Assembly (NCBI RefSeq): GCF_002234675.1 | Contig: NC_019869.2 | Span: 9,201,015-9,265,014, forward strand | DNA from: Oryzias latipes | Taxonomy: Eukaryota > Chordata > Actinopteri > Beloniformes > Adrianichthyidae | DNA length: 64,000 bases | Direction of reading: 5' to 3' | Shown: piece after piece, positions 25,888-37,596 of the stretch | Position numbering within the stretch: position 1 is the first letter of the stretch | Layout of the letters: the number at the start of each line of letters is the position of its first letter | Translations under genes and position numbers: made by a program | The notes under the pieces: model-generated | What the model was told of the DNA's origin: nothing | Databases searched by the model: none | The model's input: only the letters and a program-made list of their open reading frames with translations

Positions 25888-26435
25888 TACACTCATTGGC
25901 CACTTTATTTGGCACACCTGTCCAATTTCTTGTTAATGCAGATTTCTAATCAGCAACTCAATGCATTTAGTCATGTAGACATGGCCAAAATGATCTGCTG
26001 CAGATCAAACCGAGCATCAAAACGGGGAAAAAAGGTGATTGAAGTGACTTTGAACGTGACATGGTTGTTGGTGCCAGACAGGCTGGTCTAAATATTTCAG
26101 AAACTGATGGTCTACTAGGATTTTCATCCACAATATCTCTAGGGTTTACAGACAATGGTAAGAACAAGAAAATGCCTTGTTGATGTCAGAGGTCTGATGA
26201 GAACGGCCAGACTGGTTCCAGTTGATAGAAAGGCAGCAGTAACTCAAAGAACCACTGGTTACTACCGCGGTCTGCAGAAGAACATCTCTGAATGTACAAC
26301 ACGTCCAACCTCGAGGCAGATGGGCTACAGTAGAAGACCACACCTAGTGCCACTCCTATCAGCTAGGAACAGGAAACTGAGGCTACAATTCCCACAGGCT
26401 CATCAAAACTGGACAATAGAAGATTGGATAAAGGG
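25888..26435 (+). pseudogene. Tc1-like transposon fragment (5' half)
   Basis: It starts with the fish Tc1-type terminus 'cactcattggccactttat'. The plus-strand frame from about 26035 gives DMVVGARQAGL, then, after breaks, RLVPVDRKAAVTQ, CTTRPTSRQMGYSRR and QAHQNWTIEDW, i.e. the helix-turn-helix region up to just before the first catalytic Asp. The catalytic half and right terminus are missing. A shorter piece of the same family is at 37028-37262. Confidence 0.8.
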
Positions 26436-26439
26436 GTGA

Positions 26440-27294
26440 ATGGGCAAATGGGTGGCGTCATATATGTTGTTTAAATAAAAATAGTGAGGATGTGTCTGAA
26501 TGGCGTTAAAATCCAGAGCACAGTCCTGTGCAATATTGTCTTTTAAGGGTTGGGGAGTAGTGAGGGGAATTGGACAACCCTCAACAAAAAAGAAATGTCA
26601 GCTTTTTCACAGCCATTGGCTGCACAAGACAACACAACATGAACAACTTGTGAGATTTCAGCTAAATTTGCCACGGGTGGCAGCTTTTGGCCCTCAACTC
26701 TCTGAGTCTTTTGAGGGTAACAGTTTGAGCAGCCCTAGTGGAGACCTTTGTGGGAGTGGCCTAAGAAGATGCCACATTTTATGTTTTTGTGCTTTTTAAT
26801 GAATTTCTTGGTGCATTTGTGTGTTATGAAAAGGTTAGATTGCACCCCCCTTAAAAAAACAATTAATAATTAAGTCAGGGCTATAATCACCTTTCTTTCA
26901 ATTATGACCACTGAGCAACATTTATCAATAACAAAAAGTATTTTAAAGGCAGTAATACTAGTAATGCAAAACAACAACGAAATATATATAATATTTTAAC
27001 ATTTTACACAGTTATGATGCAAAGCCCTGGTTTAGTTCAATCTATTTTTGCCATAGCATCTGCTAAAACTGTGCCATAATTGCACTCTCATAAAGATCAG
27101 CTCCATTTTTTTTCATGAATCATGCCAAGCAATTATTGTTACAATACTTCAAAGTGCTCCCGGTATACACACCTTGATTTCTAACATACACGGACAAATG
27201 TGAGGTCATAGCAATTCTGCAGGTTTCAGGGGTTTTAAGCAGACATCAGAGGATGGTTCCGTGGTCCAGCCTCCGCTGCAACACTTTCGGGCCT
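26440..27294. other. Downstream flank of sla, probable 3' UTR in the right part
   Basis: On the minus strand the sequence after the sla stop (27295) continues without a canonical AATAAA that I could find. A/T-rich 'aatattatatatatttcg' near 26975-26995 might mark the 3' end. No other gene. Confidence 0.3.
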
Positions 27295-30200
27295 CTAAAA
27301 ATCCTCGCTTTCAGTGTGTCTGTGGTCCATTGCATGGTTTATATTCACAGATTTGCATTTCCTCTTCCTACGGTCCAATCTCTCTGAGGAGTCATCAGGA
27401 GCAGTAAAGGACAGATATGCAGCGATGCTGTTCCTTACTCCGTAGCTCACAATGCTGTCATCGCTGTTCTCCACCAGTTGTTTACTGCAAAAGAGGAGGT
27501 AGATCCAGATATGAATAATGATTTACAAACTTTGAAAAAAAAAAAAAAATTGCCTTTTGATTACATGTTCTGCTAAAAAAAATATTTTTCAGGGTGAAGA
27601 TTGAACATTTGGTTTCTTATATGTTTTGTGTAAAACTTGCATTTCTAATTAAGTATAAATTTGTCACCATTTGAGTGAAAACTTCACCTCCACAGACTCA
27701 AAAACTTCCCAAATTTTGACTACACCCTGTACCTGCTGAAAAATGAATGTTGGACATAGTGACCCCCCCCCCCTAAAAAAAAAAGATATGATGACATCAC
27801 AGCAGGAAGGACAAATCGGTAAAAAACCTGATTTAAGCAAAAATCTCTTTAAAAAATTTCAAAATCCGCTAATAAAACCAAAAAACGTGTCAGAAATATT
27901 CATTAGAAAGGTTTTTTTTAATTATTATGGGATGACTACAGAACCTTGTGTCATAGTATGAAATTTGGCACGCAGTGTAATAACAAAAAACTTTCGAGCG
28001 AACTTCATAAAATTTCACACACAACCACAGCCAAAGTGTTGTTGACCTTTGACTTCTAAAAGAGGCAGCCATATTGAATTTTCTAATAACATCACCTTCT
28101 ACAAATCTAAACCCCTCCCATAGGGATTTTGATTGATCATCTCCAAACTCCTTGAGCATCATTCAGTCTTGGGAGAAAATATTGGTTTTAAAGGTTGCAG
28201 ATTTTTAATGGCGTGGCAGGCTGGCAAAGCGGCATTACCCTGTTGTTTTGTACAATTTTTGACCAGAATATTGTGACAATTTATTACATGAACCATTGGC
28301 TCAAGCTAAACAAAACAATGTGATGGTATGGATATTTTAGAAAGGTGGGCGAGGTTACCATGGAAATCTAAATATCTACTTCTAAAAATATATATAGACC
28401 TGTTTGCCACCTCCAGGCGACCTAAAGAGGAAACGGTTGCTATGGAGATACAACTAACAGAAAAGCCGCTGTGAAGGAAAAATTTTTATTATTATCATTG
28501 TTTAAATGTGTTGGTTTAAATGTATTTGTTTAAATATTAACTCAGATTGACCTTTTTACCTTTTTAGAAAACAGTTGTGTGTTTTTTCATCTGCTTCCAT
28601 CCCCAGCAAGGATGGGGGGGGTTTACAACAAACTGTCCTGAGTTGATAAGGAATACTGTTTGAAGTTGGAATCCAACCAAAGGGGTCATTTTACGACACC
28701 CCCTAATGAACTTTTTCTCTTTGTCTTGAAATTGTTACCTCCTTCTTGTGTTCTTAATAAAAGCAGCACGAGGAGAGGCAGAACCTTTGAGAAGAGAAGC
28801 GTGGTAGACGTTTTCTGTCACACTTGTTTTTCTCCCTTGTCCATGAGAAACTGGATTCTTGTTGTGGTCTGTTGTTTATAATTGTGTTTTTCTTTAATGT
28901 CTAGATGCATTTATCTGACAGCGGCCATTCTGAAAAAAGTGAATTTGTCACGTGCAGCTCTGACCAGGGTGGCTGGGCCAGAGGGGAAGAGTGAGGGGCA
29001 TGTAGCGACTGCAGGCCAGACAACGCTGCTCGCAGCTTTAATTTTAAACTTTTTCTTTTTTCAAGACACTTACTAAATGTCCCTGTGGAAATTATTTGAA
29101 ATTCTTACGTAACTTGTGTTATGTTCAAATAAATAAAGTGATTTCCAATAATTAGAAAAAAAAGTTTTTTTTAACCTGTCCACTTTCTTCCAGTCAAAGT
29201 TGCGTCGCATGACCACGGGTGGAGTTCCAGGGTTAATGTTTCTGCCCGACAGACAGGGAGAGGTTAGCGTGCAGCACAGCCCATCTGCTGAGTCTGAAAA
29301 TAGAAAGAAAAGGGAAGGTAAACACTTTTATAAATGTGTGTTTGAGTTGCATAAAAATAGTCCTACACTCTACTGCTTAAGCACACACAAACCTGACTTA
29401 CTGAAGGGGGAATTGTTCATTTTGTTCTGAAAAAATTCACCTAACATTTAAAATACCTTTGAATGACTGGTCATTATCACTGCTCACACTGTATTTCTCA
29501 TTAAAAACGTTTTCTAAGCGCATGACTGGTGACACAGATGAGGTTAGTAAGAGTACAGACACTCATTCATCTATTCAACGCACAAAACCTTCACATCTGC
29601 TCACCTGAATAATGGTTAATCATGTCTTCAAGACACTGGAAGGTGAGACTTGGGGAAATGTAGTACCAGCTGTTGTCCAGTCTGAAGATACGATAGTGCT
29701 TTATCATCCTGTGCTTTACTGAGAGTGAGTATACACCTGAAAAAACAAACAGACAGCATTTATAAGATACGTTTGACACTTAGATGCATTACATACTTAT
29801 ATATGGATCGTAAATTGTTGAAGACAGCTCTCTACATTACTATATTACAGGGGTGTCAAACTCATTTACACTGAGGGCCACTTCTTAATGTTAAATTACT
29901 CAACATTTATCAATTATAACTTTAAGTGACAATTACAGTGGCATAAAAAACACAGCTTGTTACTCTCTAGCTAGCATAAATCCTTTAAAATTTTGTCCGC
30001 TTATTAAAACCCACATAACTCCATTAATGAAGGATCAGACTGTCCGAATGAATAAAGAAAAATAACATAAAACTGAGCTAGAAAGAACATGTATTACACG
30101 TGACACATTTTACAAAAAAAGCCTGCACACAGCCTTGCATCCAACTGATGGGTTGATGACAACAATTTGTCTGCATACACACATAAGATCTGCAAACATT

Positions 30201-33200
30201 GAAGAATTACAACAGCAGCTACACATAAATAATGTGTAATCAACTAAAGAAAAATATTATTTTAAGAAATTAAAAACGTTTATGCCGTTAGGCCACATAA
30301 AATGACATGGCGGGCCACATTTGGTCCGCGGGCCTTAAGTTTGACACATGTGCTCTTTTACTTAATTACTAATCTCACAAATAAAATAAAGGACTAAAAG
30401 TGAAAGAGGAAATAGTTCGTGACAAGAACAAATAAATAAAATCCCAGCTCTGAAATTGTAAACAGTGTTTAAGAACAATGTTTGGACACACCTTGACTTT
30501 GATTAGAAGATTAAACAATCAGGCAATATTGATAACTAAATTATCTTTAAAACTCATAAAATATCTTTGACTATGTACATTAGTTACTGTCTTTTTGTTT
30601 CCCAGAGTAACAGTCTCTAAATATGAGCTTAAATCTTTCGTACCCTGATTTTCTTTGGCTTTTTTGTCCTTTAAAGCTTTTGCTTTACATCAAAACACCT
30701 GCTTCTACATACATTATAATACAAACATTTTTTGCTTGCAGCCATGTAACACAATATGAAACTTTATCGAAGCGAAAAGCAGACAAATGTATGGATGAAC
30801 AACCGCCAGACCTATTCATGATATTTAAAATATATACTTTGAAAGAGAAAACCTTTTAAATCTTATTCATTTTGTTTTTGAAGTGCAAGACTGATGGCCA
30901 TATTAAGGTAAAAGCAAAAATAAATACATGAATAAATAAATAATTGGGCTCAAAAGAAACATTCTTCAGGTTGTATGGTTCTAAAAACTGAATTGAAGCT
31001 ACCAGGCAGTTTTTTCCTATGCCTGATCTTATGTAAGTAATTCTGATATCATGTCAAATGTCCTCAAAAATGCTTTATGTCCTAACAACTTATGCTACAA
31101 TGTCGTAACAAAGAAACTTAAATATGGCTTTTCTTGAGCATTTTTTTAAATCTCTGCAGAATTGTTTTACTTTTGTCGATTAAAACGTTGTATTCTGAGC
31201 TGTGTGAATGGGGCTGCATGTTAATCAATCATGAAGTTATTCTTTTTTGACATTGGGATAATCTTAACCATTAATAAATATGCCATTCTCTGTTGTCTGT
31301 AATTTACTGCCTTAAAATCCAGTTTAAGTTTGCTGAAAAGATTGAACGCAAACCACAGACTTCTTAGAAGCATGTGGTCACTATAACCATTTACTTTCCC
31401 TGCACTGAGATGTTGTCAGTGCAGTTTTTATTCCAAGCCACAAAGTCAGAGTCAACATTGTAAATTAAGTGGCTGGCACAGACTAGGGACGGTTAAAGAA
31501 CCACTCTGATCATCTTTTGATCTACTTTCAAAGCATTTCCAATGGTCTTTTAATTATAATTTTGCTGTTTTCAGCAACAACAAAAAAGGTGTTTTTTTTT
31601 AAGGACAGAGTTTCATAGCGGCAGGAGTTTAATAGAAATTTGTTTCTGAGTTGTGGGCGAAAACCACAAATGAATAACTTAAAACTGTTGTAGTTTTCCT
31701 CTTTCAAAATAATTCCATGACTTTCTTGACAACAGGTAGGGCTTTGCATTTCCCACCGTAAAAGACCTTTTTATTTTCACAATGTTATCACAAATTTCTT
31801 TAAAGCAAACACTTTGAATTTTGACATTTACACTATATCCATACATTATATTTATTTATGCTTGACGAACTAATTAAGCTTAGTTTTTTTTTGTTTGTTT
31901 GTTTTGCATGTGACCCTACCTCTTTCTGAGGAGCTCTCCCTCACCAGAAAAGAGCCCACCCTGTTCTCAGGTAGAAGAAGCAGCTCTTCCGCCTTCTTTC
32001 TCTCCAAGCCTTCAAACAGCCATCTAGACAGATAGTGAATACAAAAAAAACAACCTCAGTATTTGTTTATATGTGGATTTACGAAAAGCATCCATTAAGA
32101 ATAAAATGTCTGAGAAAAAATTTTGCATTTTTGTGTTGGAAGTCTGTTCTCATGTGGTTACTTACCCATGGTAGACTTTTGCCACGTGGCTGCCCGGTAT
32201 GTAGTTCTCCTTTCCAGTCGCAAAGGAACGAACTTTCCACCAATAAGCCTCACTGATCACCAAAAGCAAAGAGGAATTATCAGTAGATCTCAGTGTAATC
32301 TAAAACTTCCAACTTACTTAACTACGTACATTCTGTGCATTCTCCACGTATGTAATTTCGGTCTGATACATGTAAAAAAAACAATGGGCGTTAATTTCTG
32401 ATAATGCAGACTTCGAGAGCCAATATCCCGCTTATTCCATGGTCACTTACAAAAGAAATAAATATCTTTTTTCAACCAGTATTTAGTACCTTCTTCTTGT
32501 TGTGTGTTCGGTTTAGATCCCTTTGTCACTGTAACATGACACCGAGCTGAGGCGGCGCCAACCTCAATTGCAACAGCAAAGGAAAGTGATATCTATCCTG
32601 ATCGTCATGCTGTGTTACGTAAAGCATCAGTTCAGAGACAAAGTTCTCCTTTTACCTCTTGTTTTTGTCCAGATGATGAAGCTAAAGGTTGTTTAATAGA
32701 AGCCAGCGCAGTGATGCAAAACATTTCTTTTTTAAGTGTGCATTATAATTGTGCATTGTCACTTTTTAATCCACACCTAGCAGCCAATCAGAATCTAGTA
32801 TTCACCCGGAGCATGGTATAAGCGTACTTTATGTAATCGATGTCATTTGTCGATGTGCCCAAACGTCCGTCGAGGGTTTCAGCTGACGGGTGTTTACGTG
32901 AATTTGGTTTTGACCTTTTCAAAACTTTTGGCCTGTTGGTAATTGCGTAGTTTATGTGTATGTATTTTACGTAGTTTGTATGCAATTATTATGTAAAGTT
33001 TTTACAATTGTGCGTGATTTTTGCAAGAACTATGCACAATATTGTGGCTTTCAATGACCGTTCCATGTGTCTAATAGACTTTTCACACATGTACCACCCA
33101 TGCTTAACTTTTATATCCCGTTTAAATTCAAAAGTATCATGTTTAAATTACATAATTGACATAAAAATCCACAAATAAATTGCATATAAACAGTGCAATA

Positions 33201-33819
33201 ATCCCTGATTTACGCGTTCTTTGCATGGTTTATTCGTACTTCTTCCGTGGTTTTTACCTGATTCGTTCGTGATACATCTTTGAAAAACATTTCTCCTTTT
33301 TTCCATGTATATTCGCGTAAGACCAATTATGCAATATGTGCAATATGCAGTATGTAGTGGCTGTGTGACAAGCACAGCCTTTAGCTTTTCTATTTCTGTC
33401 AGGGTTGTTTGTCAGCCTTCATCATGCATGTGCAGAATACAAAAACGTACTGCGCAATGACTCTGAGCTTCTCCCCCATTTTGTAGATGGGCTCACTGAT
33501 TTCAGCCGAAGGGTAGTCCTCCAGCACCACCACAATTTCATCTTCTGAACCTGCCAGAAGGATAAAGCACGTGAAAATACAATGAAATGGTGATATACAT
33601 TTTTTAAATCCAACTTCTGTTGCATGTCATGCAATTGATTTGCATACATCCTATTATCTTATGGGTGAGGTGTTTAAAATAGCATCATAAAATATTTCGA
33701 AAATGACCATGAAGTGCCATTTGTCTTCACAATGTGCTTGTACCTTTCACATCACCATCATCGATGTTTTCTTTTTGGATTATGTTCCTGGTGCTCCCAG
33801 CTCGCATCATATTACCCAT
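27295..33819 (-). CDS. sla: Src-like adaptor protein (SLA/SLAP)
   Basis: Seven coding exons on the minus strand: 33819-33744, 33550-33451, 32252-32166, 32023-31920, 29736-29605, 29293-29176 and 27484-27295 (stop TAG 27295-27297). All introns are GT-AG, phases join, and the product is 268 aa (human SLA 276). MGN at the start gives an N-myristoylation glycine. SH3 about 27-87 (LEDYP, GEKLRVI, WWKVRS, YIPGSHVAKVYH). SH2 about 88-180 with WLFEG, FLVRES carrying the phosphotyrosine-binding Arg116, and HYRIFRL..WYYISP..TFQCLED. The C-tail contains SYGVRNSIAAYLSF, the conserved region that recruits CBL in SLAP proteins; there is no kinase domain. The family dampens antigen-receptor signalling by promoting receptor degradation. 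It is closer to SLA than SLA2 because of KHYRIFRL and WYYISP. Confidence 0.95.
27930..28485 (+). repeat. Dispersed repeat family Q, copy B left part
   Basis: Matches copy A (21260-22165) through 'gttgctatggagata'. It lies in the last intron of sla. It is interrupted at about 28485 and resumes at 28918. Confidence 0.6.
28486..28917 (+). mobile_element. Insertion of about 430 bp interrupting repeat Q copy B
   Basis: Copy A runs continuously from 'gctgccattttg' whereas copy B is split here ('gccgctgtgaagg' .. 'gcggccattctg'). The inserted segment has no clear inverted ends and no recognised coding motif. Confidence 0.4.
28918..29050 (+). repeat. Dispersed repeat family Q, copy B right part
   Basis: It resumes with 'gcggccattctgaaaaaagt', then 'gcagctctgaccagggtgg' and 'ctgcaggccagacaacgctg', as in copy A. 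Confidence 0.6.
29848..30352 (+). mobile_element. hAT-type MITE in sla intron 4
   Basis: Ends CAGGGGTGTCAAACT and AGTTTGACACATGTG form the terminal inverted repeat. The flanks CTATATTA (29840-29847) and CTCTTTTA (30353-30360) agree at six of eight bases, consistent with a decayed 8-bp hAT duplication. Subterminal 'gagggccac' and 'gcgggccttaa' are typical of this vertebrate family. No coding region. Confidence 0.75.
31501..31665 (+). repeat. Dispersed repeat family R, 5' fragment
   Basis: It carries the 'gatcatcttttgatctac', 'ggtcttttaattataattt' and 'gagttgtgggcg' blocks; the 3' half is missing. Located in sla intron 4. Confidence 0.6.
32594..32822 (-). mobile_element. TATACCATGG-family element fragment, inverted
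   Basis: Reading the minus strand from 32822 gives 'cttataccatgctccgggtgaatact', broken here as 'cttataccatgctccgg' then 'gaatactagattctgattgg', followed by 'ttcatcatctgg' and 'gtctctgaactgatgc', in the order of the 60.4-kb copy. Located in sla intron 2. Confidence 0.6.
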
Positions 33820-34247
33820 CCTCCACCTGGCTGACAGAAAAAGTGAAAGAAAACATTTAAAAAAGACATTGGACTTGAACCTTTTCACTTTTTTGTGTTG
33901 CAGTAACTTCAAGTTTTTGTGTCACTATGAAGAAGCTCATGGTCCACCCAAAGCAGCCGTGGATTAAAAAAAGGGAAGCTGAGGCTAGATGTAATCACAC
34001 AGAATTTTCCATTGTAGCACCAGACTGACGACCAACACTGACACATTGATCTTTTGTTAGATTCCGTCGGCTAAAACCTGTTATCTGGCGACATTCATAT
34101 TATGGACATTTTCAAATATTCAAAAAAATCAACTTTCTTTTCTAAGTGATGACATGTTTCCATCTCTGAATTTCAGTTAAGTTAAATGGGGAAGTGACGT
34201 CTATGGCTCTGCATGAGGGGTAAACAAGGCAAATTAGAAAGACTCAC

Positions 34248-34440
34248 CCATAGAATTTAAAGCTCGCTGCATGTAATGGTACCAACGTGGCGAGAGGGTC
34301 AATGGTCCGAGCGGAGCATGTTGGCAGCAGCCGTCTGATACCAGACACCCACCATGTCCGCACCGCTTCACAGCAATGACATGCCACAAACAGTGACAGC
34401 GCGTCTCTGACAGAAATGTTACTTCCTGTTATGAAATGAG
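34248..34440 (-). other. Probable 5' UTR exon of sla
   Basis: On the minus strand a GC-richer block ends at a strong donor TTCTATGG|GTGAGT (donor at 34247-34246). The next downstream acceptor is 'tttctgtcag' before 33830, which leads straight into the 11-base leader and ATG of sla. Upstream boundary uncertain. The 141-codon open frame here (34244-34669) has no recognisable domain and reads into the donor, so it is probably not coding. Confidence 0.4.
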
Positions 34441-34758
34441 GAAGAAGGAAGGCAAATGTGTTGCTGAGACAATTTGTGATTATCTTGGCTGCTGCTGCAG
34501 TTAGGTCCTTCCGTCCATCATTATGCTCCAAGGAGTGGAGGAAAGACTTCCATTGACTTATGTTGATTGTAAAAAGGGAGGGGGGGGGGGGTAATATTAT
34601 TGGAATATTATTATTATAGAACGTACAGACAGTAACCAATCTAAATAGGAATCTTATGGACTCATGCATGGTTTCTGATATTTTTACTTATTAAAAGGTA
34701 AAATATGTTCTTTTTTGGAGGAAGAGAATTAGAACTCTACATGTCTGAGAGCCTGTAA

Positions 34759-34963
34759 CCCTTGTGCTATCCTAGGCATTTTAACGTTGGGAGTTGGGTC
34801 ATCTAGACCCACTAGACAGTGCTCTGAACCTTTTTTCTTCAACGATTTGTGATCTTCACTGGTGTCCATGGATTACATGAAATCTTTCCACCTTTATCCA
34901 CCTTTGTCATGGTAGGGAGAACACGTCAATGTAAGGGTGGGGTCATCTAAAATAGCACAAGGG
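34759..34963 (-). mobile_element. piggyBac-type MITE (205 bp), inverted
   Basis: Starts CCCTTGTGCTATC, ends GATAGCACAAGGG (here aatagcacaaggg). Right flank TTAA (34964-34967), left flank GTAA. Confidence 0.87.
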
Positions 34964-34967
34964 TTAA

Positions 34968-35291
34968 ACAAGGCTAGGGCTTCTTAATGATGCTTCTTCA
35001 TTGTTTTACTGGAACATTGATGTTTTCTAAGTGTGAATGCATAGAAAATAATGTACTGGTTCAGTCTTTATTTGTGTATCGACTTCAGACAACCATAATT
35101 ATGAATAGGTATTTTACTTAAAATAATACTTAGGAGTACAGGTCAGACGTCAATGTCAACTTAAAAACATATTGGAGATGATAAAGGACAATGAGTAAAA
35201 CATTTAACCTCCAGGATGATGAGGGCTTTTTTTTCTGCTGTAACATCCACTACTAGTTTAAAACTCTCAAATCCCCAGGAACTTATTAAAA
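34968..35291. other. No gene recognised
   Basis: AT-rich spacer between the MITE and repeat R. Confidence 0.4.
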
Positions 35292-35803
35292 GTCCCACTC
35301 CGATCATCTTTTTTTTTAAGCCTTCCCAGTGGTCTTTTAATTATAATTATGCTTTTTTTTAGCCAAAATCTAAAAAATATGTTGTTTTCAAGGATGCGGA
35401 GTGGGAGGAGTTCATTAGTAATTTGCCGCTGAGTTTTGCACGGGACTGCTGGCACAGACTAAGCCCGCCTCCACTTCCCGTCACCCATGTGTTTATGTGC
35501 TCTCCTGCAAGCTTATAGCCTCTCACAACCCACAACCCACATGGATGTAGTCGTCCACAAGTGGATACATTGGAATGGAGCAGAGCAGAGGAGCTTGTGG
35601 CCCAACCAGCATATTTTTTACATAACATATGCGATTTATTACAAACTACATTTTTTGTATGCTCCTGATTCCCAATGATTTGAATAAAGAAATACTCAGA
35701 AGTGTAATGCTTACGGTTAATTTTATTCATATTTGTGTCCTCTACCATGAGAAAAATGCCACAAGAACATTTTAAAAACACAATTTCCATGGCAGTAGGT
35801 CTC
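35292..35803 (+). repeat. Dispersed repeat family R, near-full copy
   Basis: Holds the 5' block, 'ggtcttttaattataatt', 'agttttgcacgggactgctgg', 'agcctctcacaaccca', 'ccacaagtggatacattgg', 'gctcctgattc' and the 3' 'gaaaaatgccacaagaacat'. It lacks the AIQPYIFEP patch. Confidence 0.65.
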
Positions 35804-36198
35804 TAAATCAAGTCTTAGAACCAATTTAAGTTTGAACAGACCAGAGTTCCTCAAAAATAACTGTTCTTACTTATATTTTGTGATGGCTTTATTGTTCAAA
35901 TTCATTGTGATGTTAATCTTCATTGTGATGCTGCAGCAACAAAAATAAATGTGTACATCACTGCTACCACAATAGCTAACAAGCTTAGCAGGGTTTGTCA
36001 ATGCAATATGGAGACATCTAAAGCTAGACTAGATGTGAACACTAATGATATTAAAACAATCCTCCATTTCATACAAAAAGAAGTTGATGAACTATAATTC
36101 AACCTAAAAAGAAACATGGGGAGCATAGCAAACTATGCAATTTATATTTTAACAATATGTGATAGTTTTTTTAACAGCCTCAGACAAACAAGAGTATT
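35804..36198. other. No gene recognised
   Basis: AT-rich spacer before the retroelement remnants. Confidence 0.35.
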
Positions 36199-36385
36199 TT
36201 GAAGGGCAATCAAGGAGGAGTAATTTTAACTTTGAGGGAGTCACCAGGAAAATCATGGGCTGATTCAGAGGAAAAAGTCAAACAAGTCATTAAAGAAAAG
36301 TTGCAGCTTCCCAGTGATACTGAATTGGAAAAAATACATTGTGCTGGAAAGACCGAAAGCAGCCACAAAACTCTCCGCTTTAAAG
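36199..36385 (+). pseudogene. L1/Tx1-type LINE ORF1-like fragment
   Basis: The frame reads KVKQVIKEKLQLPSDTELEK and then a degraded H-x-x-GK segment, which resembles the RNA-binding part of L1/Tx1 ORF1 proteins. It ends abruptly where gypsy-type sequence starts, and nothing of the rest of the ORF is present. Confidence 0.55.
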
Positions 36386-37016
36386 GGCTTCCTAGAGGAG
36401 AATAGTAGACCACTCACAGCCTTTATTACCCCCTGGGGACTAAATGAGTGGGTCAGGATCCCTTTTTGTCTATCCTCAGCACCAGAAGAGTTCCAGTGCA
36501 GTATGGAAGAATGTCTTTTAGGACTAAGGGATGAATCCTGCCAGCCATATCGAGATGATAATCTGGTTCATAGTAAATCATCTGAAGATCATCGGAATGA
36601 GGTGAGAGAGGTGCTGCGTCGCTAGCAGGCACATGGTGTAAAGCTAAAGCCGACCAAATTTGAAGTATTTAGAGATTGAGGGAAGATTGTAACCAGGATG
36701 GCTACTGCACAGATCCAGCTAAGACCGGGAAAAATGCCGGGCTGTTAGTCATATTATTGCCCTTACATTCCAAACTTCTCAGGCATCACAAAGCCACTGT
36801 AGCATCCAGTGATGCTAAACGAGTGATCTCAAGCCAGAAAAAGGGGAAACGCAACAAAGCAGATCAGTTTCTATCGTGCACACCAATCAATTTGTCCAAG
36901 CAACTTTAAGATGTGCTGTGTGAACCAACTGAATTCCTGGTTTGTTCCTCTTTAATAGGATATCCAGATTTTGAGAAGCCGTTCATGTTGCACTGCGACG
37001 CCTCTCAGGTAAGTCT
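36386..37016 (+). pseudogene. Ty3/gypsy-type retrotransposon pol remnant (RT to RNase H)
   Basis: In the plus frame the reverse-transcriptase region shows FITPWGLNEWVRIPF and a palm segment PYRDDNLV where a YxDD motif is expected. It is followed, in other frames, by the tether region (VKLKPTKFEVF) and the RNase H start (FEKPFMLHCDASQ) near 36970-37010. Stops and frame changes are frequent, and integrase, protease, gag and LTRs were not found. It is a dead fragment. Confidence 0.75.
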
Positions 37017-37027
37017 TGGTGCAGACC

Positions 37028-37262
37028 TGTCCAATCTCTCGTTAATGCAAATTTCTAATCGGCCAATCACATGGCAGCAACTCAGTGCATTTGTGCATGT
37101 AGACATGGTAAAGACGATCTGCTGCAGTTCAAACAGAACGTCAGAATGGGAAAGAAAGGTGATTGAAGTGACTTTGAAGGTAGCATGGTGCCAGACAGGC
37201 TGGTTTCAGGAACTGCTGATCTATTGGGGTTTTTCATCCACAACCGTGTGTAGTTTAAGGAC
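37028..37262 (+). mobile_element. Tc1-like fragment (same family as 25888)
   Basis: Blocks 'gcaactcagtgcatttgtgc', 'gatctgctgcagttcaaac', 'gtgattgaagtgact' and 'tttcatccacaac' match 25930-26140 in order. Abuts the gypsy remnant without recognisable termini. Confidence 0.7.
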
Positions 37263-37315
37263 AAAAAACGTTCCTTGAAGTGGGCTAGTTTACTGAAATT
37301 GTTCAGTCTGGTGTT

Positions 37316-37596
37316 TAAGGGCTGTAGTGGTTAGTGCTGTCACCTCACAGCAAGAAGGCGCTGGTTCAAATCCCAGGTGGGTTCTTTCGGAATTTGCATG
37401 TGGGGTTTGTGTGGGTTTTCTTCCACTGTCCAAAACCATGTTTCATAGTTTCATTTATTTCTAGATTGTCCAAAGGTGTGCATTTGAGTGACTGGTGATC
37501 TGTTCAGGGTGTACCTCACCACTATTGCCCTACAGTAGCTGGGTTGGCACTAGCAGCCCCATGACCTTTTTGAGGTCACAGGGCTTTGCTAGTACA
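37316..37596 (+). repeat. SINE-like teleost repeat
   Basis: Head 'gctgtagtggttagtgctgt', then 'cctcacagcaagaaggc', a B-box-like 'ggttcaaatccca', 'ccactgtccaaaaccatg', and a tail with 'gtgtacctcacc' and 'ggtcacaggg'. Same family at 6889 and 46625-46802. Confidence 0.7.

Noticed and set aside
34244-34669. 141-codon minus-strand frame upstream of sla
   Set aside because: No domain; it reads through a strong splice donor that fits a 5' UTR exon of sla better.
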